Source of the DNA: Methylococcaceae bacterium
Lineage (GTDB): Bacteria > Pseudomonadota > Gammaproteobacteria > Methylococcales > Methylococcaceae
DNA length: 6,824 nt
Assembly: GCA_012026715.1 (NCBI GenBank)
Contig: VEPB01000101.1
Span: forward strand, 1-6,824
Direction: 5' to 3'
In this document: piece after piece, positions 5,456 through 6,824 of the stretch
Position numbering within the stretch: position 1 is the stretch's first letter
How the letters are laid out: every line of letters starts with the position of its first letter
Translations under genes and position numbers: made by a program
Notes under the pieces: generated by a model
Database searches by the model: none
What the model was told of the DNA's origin: nothing
The model's input: the letters and a program-made list of their open reading frames with translations, nothing else

Positions 5456-6824
5456 ATGACCTTGTTCCGACAGCTTTGCCTCATCATATTGCTGCTGTTC
5501 CTGATTCTATCCGGCGGCAGCCTATTCCTGGGCATCCACAATACCCGGCAGTTTCTCAACGATCAGTTGGCATCCCACGCGCAGGACACCGCGACATCGC
5601 TGGCGCTGTCGTTGTCGACGTACGCGCTGCCGGACGACCGGGCGGTGATGGAGTCCATGATCGACGCGATCTTCGATCGGGGCTATTACCGAGAGATCGT
5701 GCTGCGTTCGGTTGCCGGCGAAAAGCTGATCGAGCGCACCGCGGCGGTTCACATCGAGGACGTGCCGGCCTGGTTCGTCGCGGCGATCCCGCTGCAAACG
5801 CCCAAGGGCGAGGCCCTGGTCACCTCCGGCTGGAATCTGGCCGGCACGCTGACGGTGGCCAGCCATCCCGGCTATGCCTACCAGGAACTGTGGCGCACGG
5901 CGGTTTCCACGCTGCGCTGGATCGGGCTGTGCATGGTGATCGCCATGGCCTTGGGCGCCATCCTGCTCCGTCGCCTGCTGCGGCCGCTGGCCTCGGTGGA
6001 GCGGCAGGCCGAGGCCATCTGCAACCGCGACCACCCCATCCAGGAGACCCTGCCCCGGACCCGCGAACTGCGCCGGGTGGTGTTGGCGATGAACCGCATG
6101 GTCACCCGCGTCCGGGAAATGTTCGAAGAACAATCGGCATTGTCGGAAGGACTGCGCAGCCAGCTTTATGCCGATCCGCTCAGCGGCCTGGGCAACCGCC
6201 GCTATTTCGACGCCCAGTTGGAACAGCTGCTGTCGCCCCATGCCGATGGGGGCACGGTTGCGCTGTTGCTGTTCGAACTCGACGGATTCAAGGACTACAA
6301 CGACCGGCACGGCTATCAGGCGGGCGACGAGCTGATCCGGGAAGCGGCCCGCCTGACCCGGGAGATCGCCGTGGATCACCTGAGCGCGCGCCTATCCGGA
6401 GCCACCTTTGCGATCCTGATGAGCGGCAGTTCCGCCGAGGATGCCGGCGATCTTGCACTGCGCCTGTGCGGCGGCCTGGAGCGCATCGAACGGGAGGGAT
6501 TCCCGATCGGTGCCAGCGTGGGGCATGCCGGCATCGCCCTGGCGCGGCCCGGAGCCTTGTCCTCGGAAGTGCTGTCCGACGCCGATCAGGCCCTGCGTGC
6601 TGCCCAGCTCATCGGTCCCAACACCTGGGAGCTGCGGGCCGGCGACGTTCCGGCCGCCTATCCGAAGGGTGCGCGGCAATGGCGCGAGTTTCTGGACCAG
6701 GCGCTGGCGCAGGGCCGGTTCAGCTTGCACTTCCAGCCGGTGCTGTCGCTGGCCGAAACTCCGGCGGTGCTGCATCTGGAGGCGCTGCTGCGGGTGTCCG
6801 GTCCTGCCGGCGAGACGCTTCCGG
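5456..6824 (+). CDS. lapD: LapD-type c-di-GMP receptor (LapD periplasmic domain, HAMP, degenerate GGDEF, EAL), 3'-truncated
   Basis: The frame starts at ATG 5456 and is open to the window edge, giving 456 complete codons. LapD is an inner-membrane receptor. When c-di-GMP binds its cytoplasmic EAL domain, its periplasmic domain sequesters LapG and so protects the adhesin. Visible parts: transmembrane helix 1 (about 7-27); a LapD/MoxY-like periplasmic domain (about 28-152), including TSGWNLAGTLTVASHPGYAY with W126; transmembrane helix 2 (about 155-171); HAMP (about 172-225); GGDEF (from D240, DPLSGLGNRR, with LDGFKDYND); and the start of EAL (FSLHFQPVLSL, then LEALLRV with E442). The GGDEF signature reads SGATF (314-318), so the catalytic acidic residues are lost and no cyclase activity is expected. 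The EAL glutamate is retained, but the remaining phosphodiesterase residues lie outside the window. Pairing with lapG 25 bp upstream makes the LapD assignment strong. An active phosphodiesterase of similar architecture is the alternative. Confidence 0.92.
   Translation, partial: MTLFRQLCLIILLLFLILSGGSLFLGIHNTRQFLNDQLASHAQDTATSLALSLSTYALPDDRAVMESMIDAIFDRGYYREIVLRSVAGEKLIERTAAVHIEDVPAWFVAAIPLQTPKGEALVTSGWNLAGTLTVASHPGYAYQELWRTAVSTLRWIGLCMVIAMALGAILLRRLLRPLASVERQAEAICNRDHPIQETLPRTRELRRVVLAMNRMVTRVREMFEEQSALSEGLRSQLYADPLSGLGNRRYFDAQLEQLLSPHADGGTVALLLFELDGFKDYNDRHGYQAGDELIREAARLTREIAVDHLSARLSGATFAILMSGSSAEDAGDLALRLCGGLERIEREGFPIGASVGHAGIALARPGALSSEVLSDADQALRAAQLIGPNTWELRAGDVPAAYPKGARQWREFLDQALAQGRFSLHFQPVLSLAETPAVLHLEALLRVSGPAGETLP

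Noticed and set aside
5522..6379. 285-codon open frame on the - strand, opposite lapD
   Set aside because: It is a shadow of the lapD coding sequence. The translation is rich in Q, R and H without motifs, and the + strand frame has clear domains.

Overview
The window is GC-rich DNA with strongly G/C-biased third codon positions. All genes lie on the + strand. The content points to a Gram-negative proteobacterium, most likely a high-GC gammaproteobacterium; genus cannot be set from the sequence alone. I read it as a Lap-type biofilm adhesion locus: a giant type I-secreted RTX adhesin, an outer-membrane TolC-family channel, a LapG-type periplasmic cysteine protease, and a LapD-type c-di-GMP receptor.

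Layout. Positions 1-2970 are the C-terminal 989 codons of the adhesin, whose N terminus lies upstream. They hold the end of one extracellular beta-sandwich repeat, a T1SS-143-like repeat, a von Willebrand A domain with a complete MIDAS motif, another Ig/cadherin-like domain, a PPC-like region, two blocks of RTX nonapeptides and a type I secretion C-terminal domain. A 273-bp gap (2971-3243) holds only a weak terminator-like hairpin and the ribosome binding site of the next gene. Positions 3244-4590 encode the TolC/LapE-like channel. A 135-bp gap holds a possible -10 element and a small stem-loop. Positions 4726-5430 encode LapG with its Cys-His-Asp triad. After 25 bp, LapD starts at 5456 and runs off the right edge at the beginning of its EAL domain.

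How the parts fit, from knowledge of the Pseudomonas and Legionella Lap systems: the adhesin is exported by a type I system whose outer-membrane part is the TolC-like protein and stays anchored at the surface. LapG can clip the adhesin N terminus and release it. LapD bound to c-di-GMP holds LapG away in the periplasm. The ABC transporter and membrane fusion protein (LapB, LapC) are not in this window. The system type is known; the sequence-specific points of interest are the degenerate GGDEF motif next to a retained EAL glutamate in LapD, the uncharged signal peptide and GTG start of the channel, and the adhesin's domain mosaic.
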